Source of the DNA: JAZDEY01 sp043808325 [NCBI: Candidatus Eiseniibacteriota bacterium]
GTDB taxonomy: Bacteria; Arandabacterota; Arandabacteria; Arandabacterales
DNA: 64,000 bases
NCBI GenBank assembly: GCA_043808325.1
Contig: JAZDEY010000078.1
Span: 15,717 to 79,716 of the forward strand
Direction: 5' to 3'
In this document: positions 7,612-16,960 of the stretch, in pieces
How the letters are laid out: each line of letters starts with the position of its first letter
Numbering within the stretch: position 1 is the first letter of the stretch
Translations under genes and position numbers: made by a program
The notes under the pieces: generated by a model
Told to the model about the DNA's origin: nothing
What the model saw: the letters and a program-made list of their open reading frames with translations, nothing else
The model's database searches: none

Positions 7612-10600
7612 CTATCTCACAACCAGCATTTTCTTGGTGGCCCTGAAGCCTCCGCCGTCCATGGTATAGAAATACACCCCGCTCGAGACGCGCTCGCCTG
7701 CGGCATTTGTCCCGTCCCAGGAGGCGCTGTACCGGCCCGGATCTTTCGATTGCTTGACCAGCGTTCGCACCAACTGCCCCGCGGTATTGAATACACGGAT
7801 CTTTACGTCACATCGGCTCGCTATCTCGTACCTGATCTCCGTGGCAGCCGCCACAGGATTCGGCGCATTCTGAGAGAGCGCCCAGGCGAAAACTGCACGA
7901 CCCGGCGGTGCCACTCCGGCGGTGCCGCCACCGGACGGCTCTAGGCCAAAGAGGTCATGAAGGATGACGTGCATGAGATCCGCTCGCCCATAGTAGTCGC
8001 CCGCATTGAAATCCGGAGCGGGCGATTGCGCACTGCCATCGCAGTAACCGCGGGAGTGGTTCACTGTAGAGCACAGATCGAAATTGAGCGAGACACACTG
8101 CCCCAGGCCCTGGTACTCCACGTAGGTGGCCCCATCTGCGTGAGGATAGGTGCCACTCACATTGAGCACATCAAGCAACTGCTGAGCCGTGTAGCCCGCC
8201 GGTGGAGATAGGTTCGTGAGGATGTAGCTCATATCCTTAAGATATGGGCACCCTCGGTAGACCAGGACCGAGTCCAATTGAATCGAGACCGGGGAGCCGA
8301 ACACATTGACTGTGGGAGCAGCCTTCATGTAAGCATAGGGGGTAGTGAAGCCGGACTCCATCTCTTCCTCATAGGTGCTACCCATGATACCGCTTAGAAA
8401 CTCACCGCCGAGTGAGTCCTCACCAACCACCACCATGTTGTAAGCGATCCGGTCGCCGCACAACACCACCTTGCCTCCGGCGCCGAGATAGGCCTTGATG
8501 ACTCGCTGGGCTTCGGTATCAAACAGGTAATTCGAGAAGTAGGGCCCCGTGAACCACACCACGGCGTCATAGTCATCATACCAAATCGGATGGATGTGCT
8601 GATTGCTACCCGCGCCGCTGATGTCGTACTTGTCGTAGCAGTAGCCGGCATCCGTCAGGGTCTGCTCGTATATAGCTTCGAGCGGGACGGTGCGGTCGGT
8701 CACACTCAGACACGGTGACCAGTCATACAGCCTCCGGTTGTGTCCGTCCACGAGAAGCACCTTGGTACCCGTATAGGTCTCCGGGAAAGTGGGAAGGATC
8801 GAAAACTCGAAGTAGTCGTCGCGCGTTCCCGTGTGTCCCGTGTGTCCGGGATTTGCTCTACCTGGGAAATACCCGAAGTTGCCGAGGGCATCGGTCGCCT
8901 TGACGTAGTACCAGACCTCGGTGCCCGTGGCCCACTCGGTAAGACCGAAGTCGGAAGGGCACAGGGTCCCATAGTACTCGCCGCCCAGGGTTGGATCCGA
9001 GGGCTCCCGAGGCATGGCGAGGTGCATCACCCTATTGACCCAAGTTGCACCGCCGTCGATGCTCCCCCAGACCTCCACTGCCGTAAGATGATCGTCATCG
9101 GCGACGTTGAGATACAGCTGATCCCCCTTCGGAAGCGGGGGCGCCCCCGGGCCTGAGTAGCGCGCCACCGAGTCGGCGTCGTAAGCATCGAAGAAGGAGT
9201 TGTAGCCGCAGATGCCTGTAAAGAAGGTGTCGTGGAGGAGATCTATGCCGCGCGCTGAAAAGACGGTGGCACTTCCGTCAAAGAAACCGATCGAGACATT
9301 GTCCACCTGAAAATCGGTGCCCGTGTGCTTGCCCCGGCATATATCCCCTGGCACAGAGCTATCTATAATATCCCAAGCATATTGCATGGAGTCGGCCGTC
9401 GAGGTCATATAGCGTGAGACGTCTTCCGACCGGTCGAAATTCCAGAAGAAGCACCCGCTACCGCAGATCGAGTAGTCTCTATCTTCCACCCAGGGGCACC
9501 ATCTCTGGGTAGCTGAGTCATAGAACCTTACCCTGGTGGCCGTGTAATCACAGGTGTTGTCCCAGGCACACCTGAACTCGTCCCACTGAACCGCGCACCC
9601 GCTGCTAGGCACGGGCACCTTGGGTGTCATCAGCCGATAGTACCAACCGTTCCTCCAGGCGACTCCACTAGGGTAGCCCTTTTCAGGTCGTGCACGGTAA
9701 ACGAAGGAAGAATCGAGATGGCAGGTAGCTCGCGGGCCTCCGTCACCGCCCTCATACGGTGGGTCGGGATCGTGCGTTATGTGCCACGCGTCGAGCACGC
9801 CGGGGGGATTCTCGAGCGTCCAGTACTCGGGCAGCGGGCCGAAGGCGGCACAGGTCTCAAAGTCCTGAGCGTAGAAGCTCCCGGCATCGCCATAGATCAT
9901 TACGTTGTCAACGAAGGCTGCACCATCGGTGTTGCCCCGGCCATCGCCATCACTCCAGGCGCCGTCAGAAACGAATCTCCATCTCAACTTGGGAGCGTTG
10001 ACCGTCGTGCCCAGCATCGTCTTGGTGATGATCCCCTTGAATGCGGGGACACCCGTGATAGTTCTGGGTTGCCAGTCGCACCGGGTGAGCCTCGAAACAT
10101 CGGTATTCCCGAAGTAATCGGGATTAGGATTGGAGGTCCCACCACAAGCGCTACCCGGGTCATTGCTGGTGGCGTTGAACACGGCGAGGGTCTTCCAGGT
10201 AGTTCCGGCCAAGTAGTCGACGTAGAAATAGTCGTACTTGCACTCGGTGTCATACCGGGGATCGAGGTAAAGTGTACAGCCATTGGCCACACTGAAGGAC
10301 GAAGGCAGCGTGAGCTGCGCTACGCAGTTCCACTGGTCGCCGTAACCCGGGGGATTGATCCAGGTCCCACATTCGACCGGCTGGCCCTGCCACAGCGCCC
10401 CCGATCCACACCACAGAGCGTAGTTGCCGCAATAGGCCCTTTGGTCGGTGCGGTAGGTATCCACGTGCCAGTAGTTGATTCCCATCGGGGACGGCAGGCT
10501 TCTCACATCGACGTGGGTGAAGCACCTGGTATCCCACGGTGGATTGGTGCCGCACGAGTCACCTGGGCCACCCTCAAAACACCAGGTCTCAAGCGGCCCC

Positions 10601-10863
10601 GGGCCACCACTTGTCTCGCCGCCATGCCCCAGGGCGGGGTCCCCCGGGCAGTATGACGCGTTATCATGGGCTTGAAGCCAGGTCGTGTCGCCGGCGGAAG
10701 TCATGACAAAAGGCCCGGAAGCTGAGCCGAGCCCTCCGCCGGGCATTCCCGCAGGATTAAACGGCGGCTGAAGGTCACGCTGGCATTCCGTCATTGGGAA
10801 ACCATCCGAGGAGAGCAACATGAGCGATACAAACAAAAGCCCGACTACGGTCGCTGCTTTCAT
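7612..10863 (-). CDS. Large secreted Cys-rich protein with FlgD-like C-terminal domain, copy 2
   Basis: About 1,083 residues from the ATG at 10863, which opens a clear signal peptide (MKAATVVGLLFVSLMLLSS) and has GAGG six bases upstream; an in-frame ATG at 10875 overlaps the previous gene's stop. The first part is rich in Cys, Gly and aromatic residues, with beta-rich stretches like MAM/immune-inhibitor-A jelly rolls. A central region (LLVDGHNRRLYDW ... GAGGKVVLCGDRIAY) looks like a GATase1/ThuA-type flavodoxin-like fold. The last 80 residues (VKIRVFNTAGQLVRTL ... WDGTNAAGERVSSGVYFY) form the FlgD-like Ig domain used for surface sorting or anchoring in FCB bacteria. It is a close paralogue of the upstream gene. 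Function unknown; probably extracellular. Confidence 0.88.
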   Translation of the reverse strand: MKAATVVGLLFVSLMLLSSDGFPMTECQRDLQPPFNPAGMPGGGLGSASGPFVMTSAGDTTWLQAHDNASYCPGDPALGHGGETSGGPGPLETWCFEGGPGDSCGTNPPWDTRCFTHVDVRSLPSPMGINYWHVDTYRTDQRAYCGNYALWCGSGALWQGQPVECGTWINPPGYGDQWNCVAQLTLPSSFSVANGCTLYLDPRYDTECKYDYFYVDYLAGTTWKTLAVFNATSNDPGSACGGTSNPNPDYFGNTDVSRLTRCDWQPRTITGVPAFKGIITKTMLGTTVNAPKLRWRFVSDGAWSDGDGRGNTDGAAFVDNVMIYGDAGSFYAQDFETCAAFGPLPEYWTLENPPGVLDAWHITHDPDPPYEGGDGGPRATCHLDSSFVYRARPEKGYPSGVAWRNGWYYRLMTPKVPVPSSGCAVQWDEFRCAWDNTCDYTATRVRFYDSATQRWCPWVEDRDYSICGSGCFFWNFDRSEDVSRYMTSTADSMQYAWDIIDSSVPGDICRGKHTGTDFQVDNVSIGFFDGSATVFSARGIDLLHDTFFTGICGYNSFFDAYDADSVARYSGPGAPPLPKGDQLYLNVADDDHLTAVEVWGSIDGGATWVNRVMHLAMPREPSDPTLGGEYYGTLCPSDFGLTEWATGTEVWYYVKATDALGNFGYFPGRANPGHTGHTGTRDDYFEFSILPTFPETYTGTKVLLVDGHNRRLYDWSPCLSVTDRTVPLEAIYEQTLTDAGYCYDKYDISGAGSNQHIHPIWYDDYDAVVWFTGPYFSNYLFDTEAQRVIKAYLGAGGKVVLCGDRIAYNMVVVGEDSLGGEFLSGIMGSTYEEEMESGFTTPYAYMKAAPTVNVFGSPVSIQLDSVLVYRGCPYLKDMSYILTNLSPPAGYTAQQLLDVLNVSGTYPHADGATYVEYQGLGQCVSLNFDLCSTVNHSRGYCDGSAQSPAPDFNAGDYYGRADLMHVILHDLFGLEPSGGGTAGVAPPGRAVFAWALSQNAPNPVAAATEIRYEIASRCDVKIRVFNTAGQLVRTLVKQSKDPGRYSASWDGTNAAGERVSSGVYFYTMDGGGFRATKKMLVVR

Positions 10864-10871
10864 CCCACACC

Positions 10872-13800
10872 TCATCTCAATACCAACATCTTCTTGATCG
10901 ACTTATACCCGGATGCTTCCATCTTGTAGAAATAGACACCGCTCGACACTCGCTGGCCTTGAGCGTTCGTGCCGTCCCAGGCCACATTGTACTCGCCGGG
11001 CCCCTTGCGCTCGGCTACCAGGGTACGCACCATCTGACCGGTCGCGCTATAAAGCGTGATCTTGACTTCCCCGGCACGAGCGACTGCGTACCTGATGTCT
11101 GCGGATGCCCTTACAGGATTGGGTGTATTCTGGAAGAGGTCCCACTGGTGCACCGGGGACTTGGGCTCGGGCGCTCCTGCCTGGCCACCGCTTGAGGATG
11201 GCAGTCCAAAGAGGTCTTCAAGAATCACCCGCACAAGTTCCACGCGGCCATCATAAGTCCCCGCAGCAAAATCCGGGGCCGGGCCGGCGGCATTGCCGTC
11301 GCAGTAGCCGCGCTCATGACTGACCGAGGCCGACAGATCGAAATTGACATAGACGCACTGGCCCAGGCCACTGGCCTCGGTGTAGATCACTTCATCGGCC
11401 TGCGCGATTGTGGGATTCGCAAGGTACATAAGTTGCTGAGCCGTATAGCCCGGAGGCGGAGTGGCGTTGGTGAGCACATACGACATATCCTTCAGGTCCG
11501 GGCAGCTCCGATAGACCAGCAGCGTGTCGAGGTCGACGGCCACGGGAGTCCCGAACACGGCGATCGAATCCACGGCCACGGAATAGGCAAACGGGTAGGT
11601 GAAGCCATCCGGCATCCAGCTCTGGTAGACGCATCCCAGGATCCCACTCAGGAACTCGCCACCGAGCGAGTCCTCGCCGACCTCCGCCATACAGTAGGCT
11701 ATCCGGTCACCACACAGCACCACCTTGCCGCCACCATCGAGGTAGTCTCTCAGGGCCCGCTGGGCCTCGGCGTCAAACAGATAGTTGGCGAAATAGGGCC
11801 CCGTGAACCACACTACCGCATCATAGTCTGAAAACGTGGTCGGATGGATGTGCTGATTGCTCCCGGCTCCGCCGATGTCAAACTTATCGTAGCAGTAGCC
11901 GGCATCCGCCAGGGTCTGGCCGTAGATTTTCTCAAGCATGAACTGCTGGTCTGTCTGGCTGAGGCAGGGCGCCCAATCGTTCACCCGTCGGCTGTGCCCA
12001 TCGACAAGTAGAATTCTCGGACCCTCGTAACTCTCCGGAAACATCGGCAGGATCGAGAACTCCAGATAGTCCTCGCGCGTGCCAGTGCGGCCGGGATGGC
12101 TGGGATCGGCCTTGTCCGGGAAATACCCGAAATTGCCGAGGACGTCGGTGGCCTTGACGTAGTACCAGACCTCAGTGCCTCTCGCCCACTGACCGAGGCC
12201 GAAATCGGCCGGGCAGAGTGTACCATAGTACTCTCCGCCAAGAGCCGGGTCGAACGGATCCGCGGCCTCCGCAAAAGTCATAGGGTTGGAGTGCCAGTTC
12301 GCACCCCCGTCAATGCTTCCCCAGACTGCAACGGCGCCAAGATGGTCAGGGTCGATCACGCGGAGATAGAGCTGGTCTTCCTTGGGAAGCGGCGGCGCTC
12401 CCGGACCTGAGTACTTGGCCACGGTATCCGGGCTATAGACATCGAAGAAGGAGTTGTAGCCGCAGATATCGGTGAGGAAGGTGTCGTGGAGCAGATCTAT
12501 CCCTCTCCCCCCGAAATCCGTGGCCGCGGCATCGTAGAAACCGATTGAGACGTTGTCGACCTGGTAGTCGGTGGAGGTATGCTTGCCCCGACACGGGTCC
12601 CCAGGCACTGATACATCGAGGACCTCCCACGCGAATTGCATCGAGTCGGCGGTCGAGGTCATATAGTCTGAAACGTCTTTCGACCGGTCGAAATTCCAGA
12701 AGAAGCAACCCTCAAGATGGATCGGAGTGGGGTCAAGCCACGGGCACCACTTGCCATACTGGCTATCATAGAACCTCACCCACTCACTCCCATAGTCACA
12801 GGTGACGTCGGAACTGCACCAATAGGAGTCGTACTGGATTAGTGCCCCGCTATTCACCATGGGAACGCGCGGAGTCATCAGCCGGTAGTACCAGCCGTTC
12901 CGCCAGGCAGCCCCCGATGGATACCCCTTCTCGGGCCGGGCGCGCCACATCATCGAGGAGTCCACGACGCAGGTGACGCGGGTTCCGCCATCCCCACCGC
13001 CCTCATACGGCGGGTCGGGATCGTGCGTTATGTGCCATTGGTCGATCACGCCGGCCGGATTCTCGAGCGTCCAGTACTCGGGCAGCTGCCCGAAGGCGGC
13101 ACAGGTCTCGAAGTCCTGAGCATAGAAACTCCCGGCAGCGCCGTAGACCATCACGTTGTCAACGAAGGCTGCGCCATCCGTGTTCCCCCTCCCGTCGCTA
13201 TCACTCCAGCCGCCGTCAGAAACGAATCTCCATCTCAACTTGGGCGCGTTGACCGTCGTGCCCAGCATCGCCTTTGTGATAATGCCCTTGTATGCGGGCT
13301 GTCCGGGCACGGCCCTCTCCTGCCAATTACACTGGGTGAGCCTGTTGAGGTCCGTGTTCCCAAAGTAGTCTGGGTTAGGCGCTGCACTCCCGCCGCAGGG
13401 CCCGCCGGGGTCATTGCTGGTGGCGTTGAACATCGCAAGCGTCTTCCAGGTGGTGCCGCTTAAGTAGTCGACATAGAAATAGTCGTACTTGCACTCGGTG
13501 TCATACCGGGGGTCGAAGTAGACCGTGCAGCCATTGGCCACGCTGAAGGAGGAAGGCAGCGCGAGCTGGGCTATGCAGTTCCACTGGTCGCCGTAGCCCG
13601 GTGGATCGATCCAGGTCCCGCATTCGACCGGCTGACCCTGCCACAGCGCAGCCGAGCCGCACCACAACGCGCGACTGCCGCAGTAGGCTCGCTGGGTGGT
13701 CTTGTAACTATCGATGTGCCAGTAGTTGATGTTCATCTGCGAGGGTAGAGCTCGTACATCCACGTGCTTAAAACAGTCGGTGGTCCAGGGCGGATTGGTG

Positions 13801-14114
13801 CCGCACGAGTCGCCTGGGCCACCCTCAAAACACCAGGTCTCGAGCGGCCCGGGACCGCCGGTCGCCTCGCCGCCGTGACCCAAGGTAGGATCGCCAGGGC
13901 AAGCGGCCGACGTGTTGTGAACCTGGACCCAGGTGGTGTCTCCCCCTGACGAGAGAACGTAGGGTTCATTGACCGACAGGTAGTTGGTCGCTGCGAGCGG
14001 CGGTGGCGCGATTTGGCCGCGTTCGACCATCGCAAAGCCCGAAGCAGCGAGTACTAACAAGATGACTGCAATAGTCAGCAAACCTAAGAGCAGATCTGTC
14101 TTCCTTGCGTCCAT
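10872..14114 (-). CDS. Large secreted Cys-rich protein with FlgD-like C-terminal domain, copy 1
   Basis: 1,080 residues from the ATG at 14114, preceded by AGGAGA at a 7-base spacing; the frame extends upstream but the extra nine residues lack a ribosome site. The N-terminus (MDARKTDLLLGLLTIAVILL) is a signal peptide or anchor. Domain order is the same as in copy 2: Cys-rich beta region, GATase1-like region (ILLVDGHSRRVNDW ... DGGGKVVLCGDRIAY), and the C-terminal FlgD-like domain (VKITLYSATGQMVRTL ... NAQGQRVSSGVYFY). Long stretches are identical to copy 2, so this is a tandem duplication, and the two genes are adjacent and cotranscribed. Many paired cysteines suggest disulfides outside the cytoplasm. 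No enzymatic motif is recognised. Confidence 0.88.
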   Translation of the reverse strand: MDARKTDLLLGLLTIAVILLVLAASGFAMVERGQIAPPPLAATNYLSVNEPYVLSSGGDTTWVQVHNTSAACPGDPTLGHGGEATGGPGPLETWCFEGGPGDSCGTNPPWTTDCFKHVDVRALPSQMNINYWHIDSYKTTQRAYCGSRALWCGSAALWQGQPVECGTWIDPPGYGDQWNCIAQLALPSSFSVANGCTVYFDPRYDTECKYDYFYVDYLSGTTWKTLAMFNATSNDPGGPCGGSAAPNPDYFGNTDLNRLTQCNWQERAVPGQPAYKGIITKAMLGTTVNAPKLRWRFVSDGGWSDSDGRGNTDGAAFVDNVMVYGAAGSFYAQDFETCAAFGQLPEYWTLENPAGVIDQWHITHDPDPPYEGGGDGGTRVTCVVDSSMMWRARPEKGYPSGAAWRNGWYYRLMTPRVPMVNSGALIQYDSYWCSSDVTCDYGSEWVRFYDSQYGKWCPWLDPTPIHLEGCFFWNFDRSKDVSDYMTSTADSMQFAWEVLDVSVPGDPCRGKHTSTDYQVDNVSIGFYDAAATDFGGRGIDLLHDTFLTDICGYNSFFDVYSPDTVAKYSGPGAPPLPKEDQLYLRVIDPDHLGAVAVWGSIDGGANWHSNPMTFAEAADPFDPALGGEYYGTLCPADFGLGQWARGTEVWYYVKATDVLGNFGYFPDKADPSHPGRTGTREDYLEFSILPMFPESYEGPRILLVDGHSRRVNDWAPCLSQTDQQFMLEKIYGQTLADAGYCYDKFDIGGAGSNQHIHPTTFSDYDAVVWFTGPYFANYLFDAEAQRALRDYLDGGGKVVLCGDRIAYCMAEVGEDSLGGEFLSGILGCVYQSWMPDGFTYPFAYSVAVDSIAVFGTPVAVDLDTLLVYRSCPDLKDMSYVLTNATPPPGYTAQQLMYLANPTIAQADEVIYTEASGLGQCVYVNFDLSASVSHERGYCDGNAAGPAPDFAAGTYDGRVELVRVILEDLFGLPSSSGGQAGAPEPKSPVHQWDLFQNTPNPVRASADIRYAVARAGEVKITLYSATGQMVRTLVAERKGPGEYNVAWDGTNAQGQRVSSGVYFYKMEASGYKSIKKMLVLR

Positions 14115-14341
14115 GACGTGTCTCCTGATTTCATGGTACACGGTTCTGGGGCGCAGGTCGTGGCATCACTGGAAACCGCTCGGGAAGCACAGGTGCTGAT
14201 GAGTACATAGAGCTTGATGAAGAGATGAAGCAGGGCAGAACAGCCGACAGACAGATCGGCCCCTCGCTTCTCACGGCGTCCCTCCGGGCAATCTAAAGCG
14301 GGAACCCTATGCCCACTTGCAAAACCACCCCAACCGCCAAT

Positions 14342-14370
14342 ATTATACCACATTTCGCTCAAACCGTGAA
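14342..14370 (-). promoter_or_regulatory. Extended -10 promoter for the two large secreted proteins
   Basis: On the minus strand TTCACG and TATAAT are 17 bases apart, and TGG directly precedes the -10 box (TGn extended -10). The predicted transcript has an untranslated leader of about 220 bases before the ATG at 14114. The rest of the 14115-14417 gap holds only a weak hairpin and no gene that I can support. Confidence 0.6.
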
Positions 14371-14417
14371 GGGGTAGAACTTGGGCAGCCTCCGTGAGCC
14401 AGGTGGCGCATGCGAGG

Positions 14418-16778
14418 TCACCTCCTGACCACGTACGCCGTGGTCCAGGGAGGCGCGGCGGGCGGCCGGCTTATCAGCATCTCGGTCCACGCTTCGTCGG
14501 TCAGGCGATCGCCCATCGGCTGCTTGAATTCGAAATAGGACAACTCGGGACCGGCAGCCGCATAAGTCCCCCGGCCGATCCTCATCGCCGTGACAAGGAT
14601 GTCCAAGTGACCGCAGGCCTCTTCGAGCACCACGCCGCTGTTTGCGTCAGTGTGGACATCGGCAACCATGACGGTCCGCTTGGATCTGGCATCCAGCCCT
14701 TCAAACACTCCACCCAGGACGCCCCCGAATCCCCGAATGAAGGCCAGGTCTTGCTCGGTCAGGGCCTCCCCATTAAGCTCCCCGGTCGAAATCCTGATCA
14801 AGGTGGTGAGTGCATCCTCAAGCCTAACGAGACTAGCGGCCTGCCGATCCGTAATCAAGGTCATCGCCTTTAGCCCATTGCGCATCATCCGGGTAAGGCT
14901 CAAGAGGCGGTTATAGACTTCGGGCACGGGTTCCACGTAGCCGGTCACCTTTGGTGCCTCTGTAGGTCGGTCACTAACCATCCCGGTGGTTTCTATCGTG
15001 TAGCTCTGCTTGGCATAAAGGATGGTATCATGCCTGAGCTCGGCCCACGAGGCGAGTCCAAGGGTCACGAGCCTGGTCCTCCAGGCATCGCTCGCCATAA
15101 AGGCAGGGAAGCCGGGGCCATGCTGATTGAGGAGAGCCTTGAGCACCCAGAGCCAATTCCAGTAGAGGTTCTGATTCCAGTCCGCAGGTTTAAGCTGGTC
15201 GATCTCCGTCTTGATCTGGGCGAAGGCCTTGTCGAAGTTCTCATACTTGCTGTCACCCAGATCATCCAAGATGGCCCTCGCCCGGTCGGAGCCGAGAACC
15301 GCCAGCACATCGAGCCCGCGAGGCAGCCCCCGTGCCTTCCCCACACCGGCCATGCCGACGACCGTGAAGGGCATTCCTGTACCGGTGAACGGGCCCGTAT
15401 AGGGATTAACAAGCTTGGAGAGTATGTAGGAATCCGGAACGAAGCGTTGACCCATAAACCTGAAACCCCGGGTCTTATCGAGACACTCGTCGGCCTGGTC
15501 GGGAGTGAAAGGTGGCACAAGGGCGCAGTCACCGGTCCCGCCGTAGATGCGGGCCGAGCGGTATTCGGCGAGCCTTGCCTTGAGGGCGCCCTGTTTGGCC
15601 GGATCGCCAAAGAGGGCCGGATCAGGCACACCCTTGCTTCCGCCAAATACCCGGTTCATGGCCTCGAGGTACTGATATGGCCCAAGATCATCCGAGAAGC
15701 CGACAAAGAAGGCGGTCGCTCGGTAGACCTGGCCCCACAGCGCCGTCAGGTTCTTATCATCGCCCATCAGCCTGGCTATGAGGCAGGCGCCCATGGTCTG
15801 AATCCTGGCGTCATACTCGGATATCAGGGCATCGCAGGTGAAGCAAGTAGTGCCCGCCGGGATATCGGCGCTACCTTTGAGCAGCATAGTCATCCTGCCA
15901 AACCACATCATCGCCCGGAAGTAGCTCTTGAGTTTCTCCGAGATGGTGTAATGGCCGCGGGGCACATACTGAGAGTAGTCTTCCGCATATATGACCAGGG
16001 GCGAAGACGCAAAACCAGCATGCTTGGCGATAAGGTCACGTTCTGCCTTGACGACTGCAGCGAATTCCGCCGGAACTTCGAACCGGTAGGTCGCGAGGTC
16101 GGCGCTCGTGAATTCCCGCGATTGTCCCGACCGATTGTCGCCGGGGCGCTGGGGCCCCCCGATTCGGGCTCCATCCGATGGCCCGCCCGCTTGACTGGCT
16201 TGAGGTTGGAGCAGGGAAAGCCCGACTGCCAGAAACGTCGCATCCCGCCCTGCGGCCTCTTTGGCATCCCCGCTGGAACTGCGGTAGACATCCGAACACT
16301 GCTCGAAGAGCCGCACGCTCATTGTCCAGAGAGCATCATAGAGATACTGCGCCTCGATTGAACTCAAGGTATAGTCGAAAAGCACGTGGTAGGTATGAAG
16401 CAGAGATGCCGAGGTCACCAGGATCGGAACCCCGTGGGCCGCAAGGGCCTCATAGGCCTCGGCGACATCCTCGCACTGATGCACCAGATTGAAGTCTGTG
16501 ACTACGAAACCGTTCTTGAGGAAGATATCGTTCGCCTCGGGGGCGAGTTGGAGAGCCGTAAGGTCCCGGTAGTTGGCAATTGAGCTCGCACTCAAGGGCA
16601 GTGAATATGCCGGAGCAGCATATGAACCTGCTAGCGGCTGGTACTCGAAGTAGTGCCTGAAATCCAGGCTCCCATCCGGAGCCTCCACATCCGACGGGGC
16701 TCCTATCGTCACGACTGACCAGATCAAGCCCAGAGCGACCGGCAATACCATCGCCCTCGTGCCAATTCGCTTCGTCAT
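14418..16778 (-). CDS. Secreted DUF3160 protein
   Basis: 786 residues from the ATG at 16778, which follows a GGGGG ribosome site and begins a signal peptide (MTKRIGTRAMVLPVALGLIW). The mature part matches the DUF3160 family in its order: NGFVVTDFNLVHQCEDVAEAYEAL region, a helix-rich middle (TISEKLKSYFRAMMWFGRM), and a C-terminal region (DVHTDANSGVVLEEACG) that is the best-conserved block. DUF3160 proteins are large secreted or surface proteins with no established biochemical role. The gene is upstream of the two large secreted proteins on the same strand but has a promoter between, so it is probably a separate unit. Confidence 0.85.
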   Translation of the reverse strand: MTKRIGTRAMVLPVALGLIWSVVTIGAPSDVEAPDGSLDFRHYFEYQPLAGSYAAPAYSLPLSASSIANYRDLTALQLAPEANDIFLKNGFVVTDFNLVHQCEDVAEAYEALAAHGVPILVTSASLLHTYHVLFDYTLSSIEAQYLYDALWTMSVRLFEQCSDVYRSSSGDAKEAAGRDATFLAVGLSLLQPQASQAGGPSDGARIGGPQRPGDNRSGQSREFTSADLATYRFEVPAEFAAVVKAERDLIAKHAGFASSPLVIYAEDYSQYVPRGHYTISEKLKSYFRAMMWFGRMTMLLKGSADIPAGTTCFTCDALISEYDARIQTMGACLIARLMGDDKNLTALWGQVYRATAFFVGFSDDLGPYQYLEAMNRVFGGSKGVPDPALFGDPAKQGALKARLAEYRSARIYGGTGDCALVPPFTPDQADECLDKTRGFRFMGQRFVPDSYILSKLVNPYTGPFTGTGMPFTVVGMAGVGKARGLPRGLDVLAVLGSDRARAILDDLGDSKYENFDKAFAQIKTEIDQLKPADWNQNLYWNWLWVLKALLNQHGPGFPAFMASDAWRTRLVTLGLASWAELRHDTILYAKQSYTIETTGMVSDRPTEAPKVTGYVEPVPEVYNRLLSLTRMMRNGLKAMTLITDRQAASLVRLEDALTTLIRISTGELNGEALTEQDLAFIRGFGGVLGGVFEGLDARSKRTVMVADVHTDANSGVVLEEACGHLDILVTAMRIGRGTYAAAGPELSYFEFKQPMGDRLTDEAWTEMLISRPPAAPPWTTAYVVRR

Positions 16779-16885
16779 CGGAGAACCCCCTTTCGGGCCG
16801 ACCAACCCCATCGATTGTCTCCACGGGATATCCTGGAATGTGGTCTACCTAACTATGCCCGTTTGCGGCATCAACGTCCACTGTT

Positions 16886-16912
16886 CGATTGAATCCTCCG
16901 GCGATTCAATTG
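16886..16912. promoter_or_regulatory. Operator-like inverted repeat ATTGAATC-N7-GATTCAAT
   Basis: Perfect 8-bp arms at 16888-16895 and 16903-16910 around CTCCGGC, with one further matched pair outside a single mismatch. It lies in the 180-bp divergent region between the DUF3160 gene and the sulfatase-like gene. Binding of a dimeric regulator is inferred from symmetry and position only. Confidence 0.4.
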
Positions 16913-16960
16913 CAAGGTTTGAAGTTGACCCGGCTGCAAGCCAACTGGTAGATTTCGACT

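Noticed and set aside
15030-16361. A 443-codon open frame opposite the DUF3160 gene
   Set aside because: Antisense shadow without a start site or domain; the DUF3160 frame has a signal peptide and conserved blocks.
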